This document shows, piece by piece, positions 1 through 6,753 of a DNA stretch of 23,508 bases (position 1 is the stretch's first letter; every line of letters starts with the position of its first letter). The notes under the pieces were generated by a model, which did not search any database, was not told the origin of the DNA, and was given only the letters and a program-made list of their open reading frames with translations. Location of the stretch: assembly GCA_964345005.1 (NCBI GenBank), contig CAYFPQ010000047.1, positions 1-23,508 on the forward strand, given 5' to 3'. A program made the translations under genes and the position numbers. The stretch comes from JABMPJ01 sp964345005. GTDB lineage: Bacteria > Verrucomicrobiota > Kiritimatiellia > UBA8416 > JABMPJ01.

Positions 1-12
1 ATATACTACACG

Positions 13-1137
13 GTGACCCAACCCCGTCAGGTCCGTCGTCAGCGGATCAACGACAACCTGTTGGGAGACGCCAGGTTCTGCCCTACGATCCGCCGCACGG
101 AGAGCTTGCGAGCCTTCGAAGCAGCGGACCTCCCGGCACGGTGCCGGAAGACCGTGGCTCAATACCCGCCGGAACTGCTGCGGCGAGCCATGAGTTACCT
201 CTACACAGAGGAAACCAGATCGTCCTTCGAGATCGAGCACATCAAGCCGACATCGTCCCGAACGGAACGCTTCGTCTCTCTGCTTCACTTGGCCGAGCGA
301 GAGGATTTCTGTGAAAAGGGGCGTCTGATCGATCTACAGAACCGTATTGTTGATCCTCGGTTCCGGGATTTGGATTACCGCCATAGTCAAAACTATGTTG
401 GCGAGACCGTCGCCTGGCAGAAGGAGAGAATCCATTTTGCAGGTCCGCGGCCCAAGGACGTGGCCGAGCTGATGGAAGGACTGATTGCATCCCACGAGCG
501 CATGGGGACGGGAGAGGTGTTCTCCGTCATCCATGCCGCCGCCATCGCGTACGGATTCGTCTTCCTGCACCCGTTCGAGGATGGGAACGGTCGTATTCAC
601 CGTTTCCTGATTCACAACATACTGGTCCGTTGCGGATTCACTCCGGTGGGGTTCATTTTTCCTGTATCTGCGTCCATGCTGCGGAACATGGCAGACTACG
701 ATGCATCACTGGAGGCATTCTCCAGGCCGTTGATGGCGCTTGTGGAATACGTGCTGGACGAGATGGGGCGAATGACGGTGCAGAATGATACGGCAATCTG
801 GTACAAGTACATCGACATGACGTCGCAGGCGGAGGCGCTGTTTCGGTTTATCGAACAGACCATCGACACGGAACTGGCTGAAGAACTGGCATTCCTGGCC
901 AACTACGACCAGACCAAAGAGGCCATCCAGACTGTTGTGGACATGCCCGACCGAGAGATTGATCTGTTCATTCGCTTTTGCCTACAGAACAATGGACGCC
1001 TGTCGGCGCGCAAGCGCGCCAGCCACTTTGAATTCCTGTCTGATGAGGAGGTTGCGCGCATCGAGGAGGCAATTCGATTCGCCTATGGGCGAGGGCGACA
1101 GGAAAACGACGCGGTACTCTCAAGGGAGGTTAAATGA
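13..1137 (+). CDS. Fic/DOC family protein (putative AMP-transferase)
   Basis: Fic-domain protein of 374 residues from a GTG at 13. The frame stays open to base 1 and no ribosome binding site is visible, so the true start may lie outside the window. The Fic core motif HPFEDGNGRIHR is at residues 186-197, with the catalytic His, the acidic metal-binding residue and the Arg finger intact. Fic enzymes usually transfer AMP (or another phosphate-containing group) from a nucleotide to a target protein hydroxyl. Residues 70-76 (SSFEIEH) match the N-terminal inhibitory helix [S/T]xxxE[G/N] of class II Fic proteins, except that the last position is His. The region after the core (about 260-370) is helical-looking and resembles the winged-helix tail of many Fic proteins. 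The stop overlaps the start of the next gene by one base. The target is unknown; the family call is secure. Confidence 0.9.
   Translation: MTQPRQVRRQRINDNLLGDARFCPTIRRTESLRAFEAADLPARCRKTVAQYPPELLRRAMSYLYTEETRSSFEIEHIKPTSSRTERFVSLLHLAEREDFCEKGRLIDLQNRIVDPRFRDLDYRHSQNYVGETVAWQKERIHFAGPRPKDVAELMEGLIASHERMGTGEVFSVIHAAAIAYGFVFLHPFEDGNGRIHRFLIHNILVRCGFTPVGFIFPVSASMLRNMADYDASLEAFSRPLMALVEYVLDEMGRMTVQNDTAIWYKYIDMTSQAEALFRFIEQTIDTELAEELAFLANYDQTKEAIQTVVDMPDREIDLFIRFCLQNNGRLSARKRASHFEFLSDEEVARIEEAIRFAYGRGRQENDAVLSREVK
1122..1130 (+). promoter_or_regulatory. Ribosome binding site of the Gfo/Idh gene
   Basis: AAGGGAGGT is a near-perfect Shine-Dalgarno sequence inside the end of the Fic gene. Its spacing favours the ATG at 1137 over the one at 1134. 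Confidence 0.7.
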
Positions 1138-2285
1138 TGGAAATACTGAGAGCGGGTATTATCGGAACGGGCTATATTGGCCCTGCACATATTGAAGCGT
1201 TGCGGCGGCTGGGGAATGTCGAGGTCGCGGCCGTGGCCGAAGCGAACCAGGCATTGGCTGACGCGAAGGCAGAGCAGTTGTCGATTCCCAAGGCGTATGG
1301 GGACTACAAAGACATGCTTGCTGATGACGCCATTGATGTCATCCACAACTGCACGCCCAACCACATGCACTATGCGGTCAACTGCGAGATTCTTGCGGCG
1401 GGCAAACATGTGGTCAGCGAAAAGCCGTTGGCCACAACCAGTGCGGAGTCGGCAGACCTCGTCAAGCGTGCCAAAGAGGCGGGGCTCGTCAATGCCGTTA
1501 ACTTCAACTATCGCTATTACCCGCTTGTTCAGCATGCCCGGACGATGGTGAACAACGACGATCTGGGCCGGGTGTTTGCCGTGCAGGGGTGTTATATGCA
1601 GGACTGGCTCCTGTACGATACTGACTGGAGCTGGCGACTCGACCCCAAGATGGCCGGCGCAAGCCGGGTTATGGGGGATATCGGCTCGCACTGGTTTGAT
1701 CTGATTCAATTTGTAACTGGCAAGAAGATCACCGATGTGTTTGCCGACCTGGTCACCCTACACGAATACCGCAAGAAGCCGACGGTGGCGGTCGAGACCT
1801 TTGCGGGTAAGGAGTTGAGGCCCGACCAATACGAGAAGGTCAAGATCGATAGCGAAGGCTATGGGCATGTGCTGGTACGTTTTGATGACGGCAGCACCGG
1901 CATGACCTGCATCTCACAGGTGTCTGCAGGGCGAAAGAATCACATCGTATTCGAGCTGAACGGAACAGAGCAATCTGTCTGGTGGGATCATGAACGGCCG
2001 AACGAACTGATGGTGGGCAATCGCAATCAGCCCAACCAGTTGATGCTCAAAGATGCGGTCTTGATGGACCCGACGGTCCGTGACTACGCCCATTATCCGG
2101 CCGGTCATAACGAGGGGTATCCCACGTGTGTGAAGAACTTCTGTCGCAATGTCTATCGTCACATCAGGGACCGAGAGACGCCGGTTGACTTTGCCACATT
2201 CGAGGATGGCCACAATGCCGATGCCATTGTTGAGGCGGTTCTGGAGAGTCACAAGACACAGAGCTGGACAACGGTCGAGTATTGA
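1137..2285 (+). CDS. Gfo/Idh/MocA family oxidoreductase
   Basis: NAD(P)-dependent sugar or inositol-type dehydrogenase of 382 residues. The Rossmann glycine motif GTGYIG sits near residue 10 and the family EKP signature near residue 95 (in GKHVVSEKPLA). A GDIGSHWFDL segment at about 180-189 carries the conserved active-site His. The C-terminal half is the usual alpha/beta substrate domain. Two in-frame ATGs exist at 1134 and 1137. The Shine-Dalgarno AAGGGAGGT at 1122-1130 is only 3 bases from the first but 6 from the second, so 1137 is chosen, giving a TGATG stop/start overlap with the Fic gene and probable translational coupling. Family members oxidise a sugar hydroxyl, often at C3. The substrate cannot be read from the sequence. 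The length is normal for the family. Confidence 0.92.
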   Translation: MEILRAGIIGTGYIGPAHIEALRRLGNVEVAAVAEANQALADAKAEQLSIPKAYGDYKDMLADDAIDVIHNCTPNHMHYAVNCEILAAGKHVVSEKPLATTSAESADLVKRAKEAGLVNAVNFNYRYYPLVQHARTMVNNDDLGRVFAVQGCYMQDWLLYDTDWSWRLDPKMAGASRVMGDIGSHWFDLIQFVTGKKITDVFADLVTLHEYRKKPTVAVETFAGKELRPDQYEKVKIDSEGYGHVLVRFDDGSTGMTCISQVSAGRKNHIVFELNGTEQSVWWDHERPNELMVGNRNQPNQLMLKDAVLMDPTVRDYAHYPAGHNEGYPTCVKNFCRNVYRHIRDRETPVDFATFEDGHNADAIVEAVLESHKTQSWTTVEY

Positions 2286-2691
2286 TCTGGTTGTCTTGAC
2301 CGGAGTCATGCAAACCCAGAAACCGTCCATCAGGTGACCCCCTTAGGTCATTCCGTGCATGAAGATGTGACTCCGGAGAACTACTACACGGTGGTTGACA
2401 CGTACCGGGAATTCTTCGGGCTCGAGTCCTTGTCGTCTCCGAAGGCGAGCTGAGACCTTCACGCGGCCCGCCATGCTGAGTGCGATAGGCGGCCCCGGGT
2501 AACCCTATGTCCGCGGGGAAGTTGGTGATGGCCCAAGGCGAAAAGGGTGCAGGGGAAGCGACTCGACTGGAATACCGTTGACCACACCTGCCTGCGTATC
2601 CCGCCCGCACCATTCACAGCCCGATTGTGCGTGGCGCTTCAGGCGGATGAACCGTTATCAAGAAAGATCTGAATCCGGCAGGCAAGGGCGA
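2286..2691. other. Intergenic stretch with a short stop-free extension and no clear gene
   Basis: About 400 bases between the Gfo/Idh gene and the toxin gene. The frame of the Gfo/Idh gene continues without another stop from 2286 to a TGA at 2451-2453. It encodes a protein-like stretch that includes TPENYYTVVDTYREFFGLES. There is no convincing start or ribosome binding site, so this looks like the tail of a decayed gene. The remainder, 2454-2691, has open fragments with internal stops in every frame and resembles degraded coding DNA. I recognise no family. Confidence 0.4.
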
Positions 2692-3321
2692 TCACGACAG
2701 GACGATGGATCGCGCCTCGCGCACGAAAAAGGCTTTGCACTCCTGCCAATCGAACGGAACGAGCATTCGCGGCATGGGTTCCTCCTCGGCGTCCCCGAAA
2801 TAGGTCAGGCTCTTCAAGATGTGGTACGTGTTGAGACGGCTGGCGTTGTACTTGCTGGGGAGCAGCCGAAAGTAATCTTCGAGTGACGGCGGGGCCTGCA
2901 GAATGACGTAGAGATCGGCAAAATCCTTGCGGCTCCCGCGTCCCGAGACAGCAGCCAGCTTCATCAGCGCGATATCACGGGGGTCCGCAATCGAAAAGAA
3001 TCGGTGTGGCACGGGCTCGAATATAAAGGGATCGCCAATGTGGAAGAAGGAGAGTTTTGTGCCATGGAGCAGAACCGTCAGCGTATGCTCCGCCTCCTGA
3101 AGCATCTCGTAGTTGCCATGCGGGGCGAGTACATCGTGAAGCTGCCGAACGTCCACGCTGTCGGTGCGAAAGAAGTCCAGATCCTCCGAAACACGATGAC
3201 CTAGATGAAAGGCCAGCCCCGTGCCCCCGGCCAATGTCCAACCGCTGAGGAGGGGGGATGTGTCGGCTTCAAGTTGATTCAATAATTCCACGCTGTGTCG
3301 CGGGAGTACTTTTTCGTGCAT
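2692..3321 (-). CDS. AbiEii/AbiGii-type nucleotidyltransferase toxin
   Basis: A 209-residue protein of the nucleotidyltransferase AbiEii/AbiGii toxin family. The diagnostic motif is at about residues 31-51: LAGGTGLAFHLGHRVSEDLD, with GGT at 32-34 and the acidic pair D47/D49 of the polymerase-beta fold. A second family block, SRKDFADLYVIL, follows near residues 135-146. AbiEii proteins are growth-inhibiting nucleotidyltransferases in abortive-infection/toxin-antitoxin modules; known relatives act on tRNA or nucleotides. The ATG at 3321 is preceded by GGAGGG (complement of 3328-3333) at 6 bases spacing. The gene begins inside the upstream antitoxin gene (43-base overlap), which implies coupled translation. 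Biological activity, whether defence or plasmid/island maintenance, is inferred from the family. Confidence 0.88.
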   Translation of the reverse strand: MHEKVLPRHSVELLNQLEADTSPLLSGWTLAGGTGLAFHLGHRVSEDLDFFRTDSVDVRQLHDVLAPHGNYEMLQEAEHTLTVLLHGTKLSFFHIGDPFIFEPVPHRFFSIADPRDIALMKLAAVSGRGSRKDFADLYVILQAPPSLEDYFRLLPSKYNASRLNTYHILKSLTYFGDAEEEPMPRMLVPFDWQECKAFFVREARSIVLS

Positions 3322-3815
3322 GACATACCCTCCAGTTCAAGGATGTGACGCCAGAAGTTGCGTGTTCGAGGAGAGACCCGGTTGGCGGCTGCCACGGCGG
3401 AAAGAAACGCTTCCCTCCCGAGAACGGCGCAGAGCGTGCGAACGTCCTCCAGGACGCCATAATCCAGAACGCGTTCAACGACCCACGCAGGGTGTGCATC
3501 AATAACCCCTGGCCTCAGCGGGTGATCCCAAAAGAGCCGCTTGAGGCGTTTACAGGCTTCCGTGCTGCTGAGTGAGTGGGGACCGTGCGACTGTTTGGGG
3601 CGGAATTCGACCGAAAGGTCACAATCCAGGGCCGTAGCGAGCTTGCGGAGGGTATAAGTCTCGAACCGCGTCCACCCATTTTCGTAGCGTGAAAGCGTGG
3701 CCGCAGATGTGCCGGCACGACGTGCCACCTCTGATAGCGACAGCCCCAGCGCCATTCGTCTGCGCTTCAGCTGTTCGGATACAGTCCCTTCTGCTTTCAT
3801 GCTATTATCATGCAT
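3279..3815 (-). CDS. XRE-type HTH antitoxin of the AbiEii pair
   Basis: A 178-residue DNA-binding antitoxin. Residues 12-72 form an XRE/Cro-like helix-turn-helix (LSLSEVARRAGTSAATLSRY followed by an ENG turn). Residues 85-170 form a second domain with the pattern RLFWDHP, VVERVLDYG, NFWRHIL. I associate this arrangement with the DUF6922-like domain found next to AbiEii toxins. The start at 3815 is chosen because GGAG (complement of 3824-3827) lies 8 bases upstream; a Met at 3800 is an alternative, and a longer frame reaching 3959 lacks support. The gene overlaps the toxin by 43 bases. The start codon sits inside an 18-bp perfect palindrome, so autorepression is likely. Assignment as the neutralising partner rests on gene order and family knowledge. 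Confidence 0.82.
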   Translation of the reverse strand: MHDNSMKAEGTVSEQLKRRRMALGLSLSEVARRAGTSAATLSRYENGWTRFETYTLRKLATALDCDLSVEFRPKQSHGPHSLSSTEACKRLKRLFWDHPLRPGVIDAHPAWVVERVLDYGVLEDVRTLCAVLGREAFLSAVAAANRVSPRTRNFWRHILELEGMSCTKKYSRDTAWNY

Positions 3816-3821
3816 GATAAT
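3804..3821. promoter_or_regulatory. 18-bp perfect palindrome, probable operator of the toxin-antitoxin pair
   Basis: ATTATCATGCATGATAAT reads identically on both strands. It covers the antitoxin start codon at 3813-3815 and lies just downstream of the ribosome binding site. A TTGACT at 3831-3836 on the minus strand could be a -35 box. Binding by the XRE protein here would block transcription or initiation. Confidence 0.65.
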
Positions 3822-4057
3822 TTCTCCGAAGTCAAGACATGGCGTACAGAGGTCATGGCAAACCGCCACCCCTGAAATGTGGTTTTCAGGAAAGTCAATG
3901 TTTACGGGGGTTTCCGAGAAGTGGCTGAGAAAATAATTTCGTGTGTGTGAGGACGGCAAACAGATCCTTGCAAGAATCGTTCCGCTGCTGTTGGGGTTGA
4001 GAGGCTATCTGGATGAACATACGGATCAAGGATGATGACGTAGCTGTGCGGATATCT

Positions 4058-4088
4058 TCGTCTCGATCCTCGTCTCGATCGTCGTCGA
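4058..4088. repeat. Short tandem repeat, 12-bp unit
   Basis: TCGTCTCGATCC at 4058-4069 is followed directly by TCGTCTCGATCG at 4070-4081 and a partial third unit. Read on the minus strand it would encode Asp/Arg/Glu-rich low complexity, but no gene is supported. Confidence 0.6.
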
Positions 4089-4265
4089 CTGAACTCGCAT
4101 GCCACAGTTGACCCACAATAAACTCACGACCGCAGAAACCCAAGGGTGGCGGTTTGCTAAGACCTCTGGGCAAAACAATAGTATTAAGAACCATGAAAAA
4201 TCAGCAATAAATGTAGTGCATTACATGTTTTCCGGCTCCCAAGTATTCCGTGCCCAATACGGTTT

Positions 4266-4308
4266 CCAACGTTCCCGACGTTCGATACTCTACCGTTCTG
4301 AACGTTGG
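4266..4308. repeat. 9-bp inverted repeat
   Basis: CCAACGTTC at 4266-4274 and GAACGTTGG at 4300-4308 are exact reverse complements around a 25-base loop that contains a third related copy, CCGACGTTC. No T-run follows, so it is not a convincing terminator. It may be a remnant of the tandem-repeat families seen elsewhere in the window. Confidence 0.5.
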
Positions 4309-4406
4309 ACTGGTTGACGCATACGGCGCTTCTGTCAAGAGTTCTATGGCAAGAGTATGAGAACGGGATTCGCGAAAATCTGAGCACTGGGTATGGCAAC
4401 GTAGGG

Positions 4407-4456
4407 GTTAGGCGTTAGTCGCTAGTGGCTAGTCCCGGGGGCTAGCGCCTAACGCC
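4407..4456. repeat. Period-7 tandem repeat folding into a 15-bp hairpin
   Basis: Four direct heptamers (GTTAGGC, GTTAGTC, GCTAGTG, GCTAGTC) occupy 4407-4434. They are followed by reverse-complement heptamers CTAGCGC and CTAACGC at 4442-4455. The arms 4411-4425 and 4442-4456 pair over 15 bases with one mismatch around a 16-base loop. Heptameric short tandem repeats are a known class of bacterial repetitive element. Confidence 0.75.
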
Positions 4457-4665
4457 TCAGCCACGATTTTGATGACGCTCAGGCCAACGCCTGGACCGTC
4501 TTTGCCTGGAAGCCCGCCTCCGTCGATGGACCGAACACCAACGATCTCCCCTCCGACGCCACGGCCGTGTTCCGGGTGAATACCGACGATGTTCACACCA
4601 CCGAGCGGAAAAGTAACGCCGCCGGCGTCATAAACTTCTATCGGGTTGATGCGAAACTCAAGTAA
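4453..4665 (+). pseudogene. C-terminal remnant of an unrecognised protein
   Basis: A stop-free frame of about 70 codons, bounded by an in-frame TAA at 4450-4452, ends in TAA at 4663-4665 and has no plausible start. Its translation is protein-like, with alternating hydrophobic and polar residues: AWTVFAWKPASVDGPNTNDL in the first half and VINFYRVDAKLK at the end. It looks like the beta-rich C-terminus of a secreted or surface protein, but I cannot name the family. The period-7 hairpin abuts it directly upstream and may mark the break. The 15-base sequence AAGTAACGCCGCCGG occurs at 4611-4625 and again at 4660-4674, across the stop codon. Confidence 0.45.
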
Positions 4666-4680
4666 CGCCGCCGGTGTGTC

Positions 4681-5496
4681 TTATAGCGTGGAGCGGTTAC
4701 GCCTTCTGAACTCAGCCGGGCCGCAACCTTTGTGCCTGGAGAAGACGCGCGTAAAGTAATAGCGGTTGGCAAAGCCGCTGGCTTCGGCAATGGCATCTAT
4801 GGATTGGTCGGTCAGTGCCAGGAGCTGTCCTCCATGTTCTATACGGCTGAGCGTTACTGTGCGTCCCGGCGAAGTTCCCGTTTGTGCGGTGAACCAGCGA
4901 ATGAAGCCTTCACGGCTCATGCCTGCCTGAATGGCTAAGGTAGCGTTAGACAAGTCGGCGGCAGGGTTGTCGCGAATATATAGCAGAATCCGATTCAGGG
5001 TAGGGGGGTAGGCGGTTTGCGGTCTGATCTCAATCTGTGCGATGCAATGATGCAACAACGCGGCACAAGTGTGATAGACGCGTTGGGCATGCTTAGCATG
5101 ACCCGCGCCATGGTGTGCTTCTGTCGCTTTGCCGACCTCATAGCGTAGATCGTCATCCGACTTCAGAATAATGGGCTCGTCGACATGAAAGGCAAAGGAC
5201 GGTTCTGTCGCGAAATGAATCCAGAAATGCCAAACGCTGACCAACCCCACACTGTCGAATTCCAGTCCGGCCGGTAACAGCACGATTCGCTCTGGCCCAA
5301 GCTCAATGCGTTCGCCTTGTACGCGCACATGATTGCCGCGTCCCATGTTGTAGTAGAGGCGCCAGAATGGACTCCGGACGCCGTTCATGCACCATTCGGT
5401 TCCGGTCTGTCTTAGTCCGCACTCGTAAATGGTGACGCTGGGATGCTTGATATGAGCTTCGGTGTTGAAGGAGAGTAAGCTGTTGTCCTTGGGCAT
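4681..5496 (-). CDS. AraC family transcriptional regulator (cupin sensor)
   Basis: A 271-residue AraC/XylS-type regulator. Residues about 20-100 look like the AraC cupin ligand-binding domain (SPFWRLYYNMGRG, then VRVQGERIELGPERIVLLPA). Residues about 185-268 carry the paired helix-turn-helix, ending in the typical IDAIAEASGFANRYYFTRVF and GCGPAEFRR signature. It is divergently transcribed from the URO-D-like/GHL6 operon with a 159-base spacer between start codons, so it most likely controls that operon in response to a sugar. The ATG at 5496 has only a modest GAGG 10 bases upstream. No clear pair of activator half-sites could be picked out in the spacer. Confidence 0.9.
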   Translation of the reverse strand: MPKDNSLLSFNTEAHIKHPSVTIYECGLRQTGTEWCMNGVRSPFWRLYYNMGRGNHVRVQGERIELGPERIVLLPAGLEFDSVGLVSVWHFWIHFATEPSFAFHVDEPIILKSDDDLRYEVGKATEAHHGAGHAKHAQRVYHTCAALLHHCIAQIEIRPQTAYPPTLNRILLYIRDNPAADLSNATLAIQAGMSREGFIRWFTAQTGTSPGRTVTLSRIEHGGQLLALTDQSIDAIAEASGFANRYYFTRVFSRHKGCGPAEFRRRNRSTL

Positions 5497-5655
5497 TAGA
5501 GGTAGGCCTCGTCATAAAAAGCTACATCATTGTCACGAACCGACATAGACAGATACCACCGGTCCGACGAATATCCTATTTGTCTGAGAGAAATATACGG
5601 CAATTGTAGTTCCAGCGACAATCATAATCAGATATTAGACCATAGGAGGGCTGGG

Positions 5656-6717
5656 ATGTCATACGAAGATGGATGGGCAGCGATAAACGTGGAAATGCCG
5701 GAGCGGGTTCCTCGCACGGAGTATTCCGCCGAAAGGCATTGGGATCTCATCAAGACGGTTACGGGGATAGACGTGAACACGAACAGCCCGAGCGACCTTC
5801 AGGACCAAGCGTCGTCGGCATTCAGAAAGGCGTGGAATTACGATTTCATCTGGAACGTATGTGTTCACGCCTGTTTCGATCTGACGGAATGCTTAACCGA
5901 CATGGGGCATGCCGAATATGCTGCCGAAGGATCAGATCGGCGTGACACCGTGAGCTGCCCGTTTTCGTCACCCGAGGAGGTCCTCGCCTTTGATCCGTGG
6001 GAAATCTACGGCCCGAAGGATCGTCAGGCCCTTATCAACCGCTTTGAGGCGGATTATGCAGCCAAGTGTGAAGCCTGTCCCGATGCCTTGAATATGACCG
6101 GTATCTATATCACGCTGATGTCAGGGCTGATTGACATCTTTGGTTGGGACATGATGCTGATGGGCGCCGGTACCGATATGGAGGCTTTTGGCGCTCTCGC
6201 CAATCGCTACGCGTCGTGGATACAGCAATACTTCGATGCCTTGGCTGAGTCGAACGTGCCTGTGGTCATGGTCCACGATGACATCGTCTGGACGTCGGGC
6301 GCGTTTATCAGTCCTGCCTGGTATCGTGAGTACATCTTTCCGAACTTCAAGAAGTACCTCTCACCGCTGATCGATAGCGGTAAGAGAATCATGTTTACCT
6401 CAGATGGAAACTACACAGAGTTCATCGACGATATTGCCGAGACTGGTGTCCACGGCTTCGTCATGGAACCGGATACGGATATGGCATACATTGCCGAAAA
6501 ATACGGAGGGACACACGCCTTCGTTGGCAATGCCGACACGCGTATTCTGCTGTCCGGCACGAAGGCGGAGATTCGAGCGGAAGTTGAGCGGTGCATGAAC
6601 ATCGGCAAGGATTGCCCTGGCTTCTTCATGGCCGTCGGCAATCATATCCCCGCCAATACGCCGGTTGAGAATGCGCTCTATTACAATGATGTCTACGAAG
6701 AATTGAGTCAGCGATAG
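5656..6717 (+). CDS. URO-D (uroporphyrinogen decarboxylase)-like protein, function unknown
   Basis: A 353-residue URO-D/MtaA-fold protein. The start at 5656 is set by AGGAGG at 5644-5649, six bases upstream; the longer frame from 5530 would run through the promoter region. Family features: an acidic N-terminal PERVPRTEYS block, VHDDI at 206-210, FTSDGN at 247-252, and the C-terminal GNHIPANTPVEN at 328-339, equivalent to the common N/H-x-x-P-x-x-PxEN ending. The HxC zinc motif of the cobamide methyltransferases (MtaA/MtbA) is absent at the corresponding strand, where TSDG occurs instead, and the heme-type URO-D N-terminal Arg motif is not evident. It is therefore unlikely to make heme and unlikely to be a standard corrinoid methyltransferase. 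Such proteins are common in PVC sugar loci, with unknown chemistry. It is co-transcribed with the GHL6 gene 36 bases downstream. Confidence 0.82.
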   Translation: MSYEDGWAAINVEMPERVPRTEYSAERHWDLIKTVTGIDVNTNSPSDLQDQASSAFRKAWNYDFIWNVCVHACFDLTECLTDMGHAEYAAEGSDRRDTVSCPFSSPEEVLAFDPWEIYGPKDRQALINRFEADYAAKCEACPDALNMTGIYITLMSGLIDIFGWDMMLMGAGTDMEAFGALANRYASWIQQYFDALAESNVPVVMVHDDIVWTSGAFISPAWYREYIFPNFKKYLSPLIDSGKRIMFTSDGNYTEFIDDIAETGVHGFVMEPDTDMAYIAEKYGGTHAFVGNADTRILLSGTKAEIRAEVERCMNIGKDCPGFFMAVGNHIPANTPVENALYYNDVYEELSQR

Positions 6718-6753
6718 GCAAGAGACCTGTCTTCAGATCAGGAGAGCAACAGC

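Larger units (their letters stand above)
3822..4452. other. Long gene-poor spacer with repeat fragments
   Basis: No credible gene here; the open frames are short, lack ribosome binding sites and carry low-complexity residues. Visible structure: two copies of a 12-mer (TCGTCTCGATCC/G) at 4058-4081 followed by TCGTCG; a 9-bp inverted repeat CCAACGTTC/GAACGTTGG at 4266-4274 and 4300-4308; and the period-7 hairpin at 4407-4456. The region is AT-richer than the neighbouring operons around 4170-4230. It probably represents decayed or inserted accessory DNA. Confidence 0.5.

Noticed and set aside
1083..1709. 208-codon minus-strand frame
   Set aside because: Antisense to the Rossmann domain of the first Gfo/Idh gene; no ribosome binding site or family motif.
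2454..2691. Group II intron or transposase fragment
   Set aside because: The sequence looks like decayed coding DNA, but I could not match it to intron domain V/VI features or a transposase motif.
3816..3959. Longer antitoxin starting at 3959
   Set aside because: The extra 48 residues lack HTH-family similarity, and a good ribosome binding site supports the start at 3815.
5530..5655. Extended N-terminus of the URO-D-like protein
   Set aside because: AGGAGG at 5644-5649 positions initiation at 5656, and the upstream part is the divergent promoter region with AraC.
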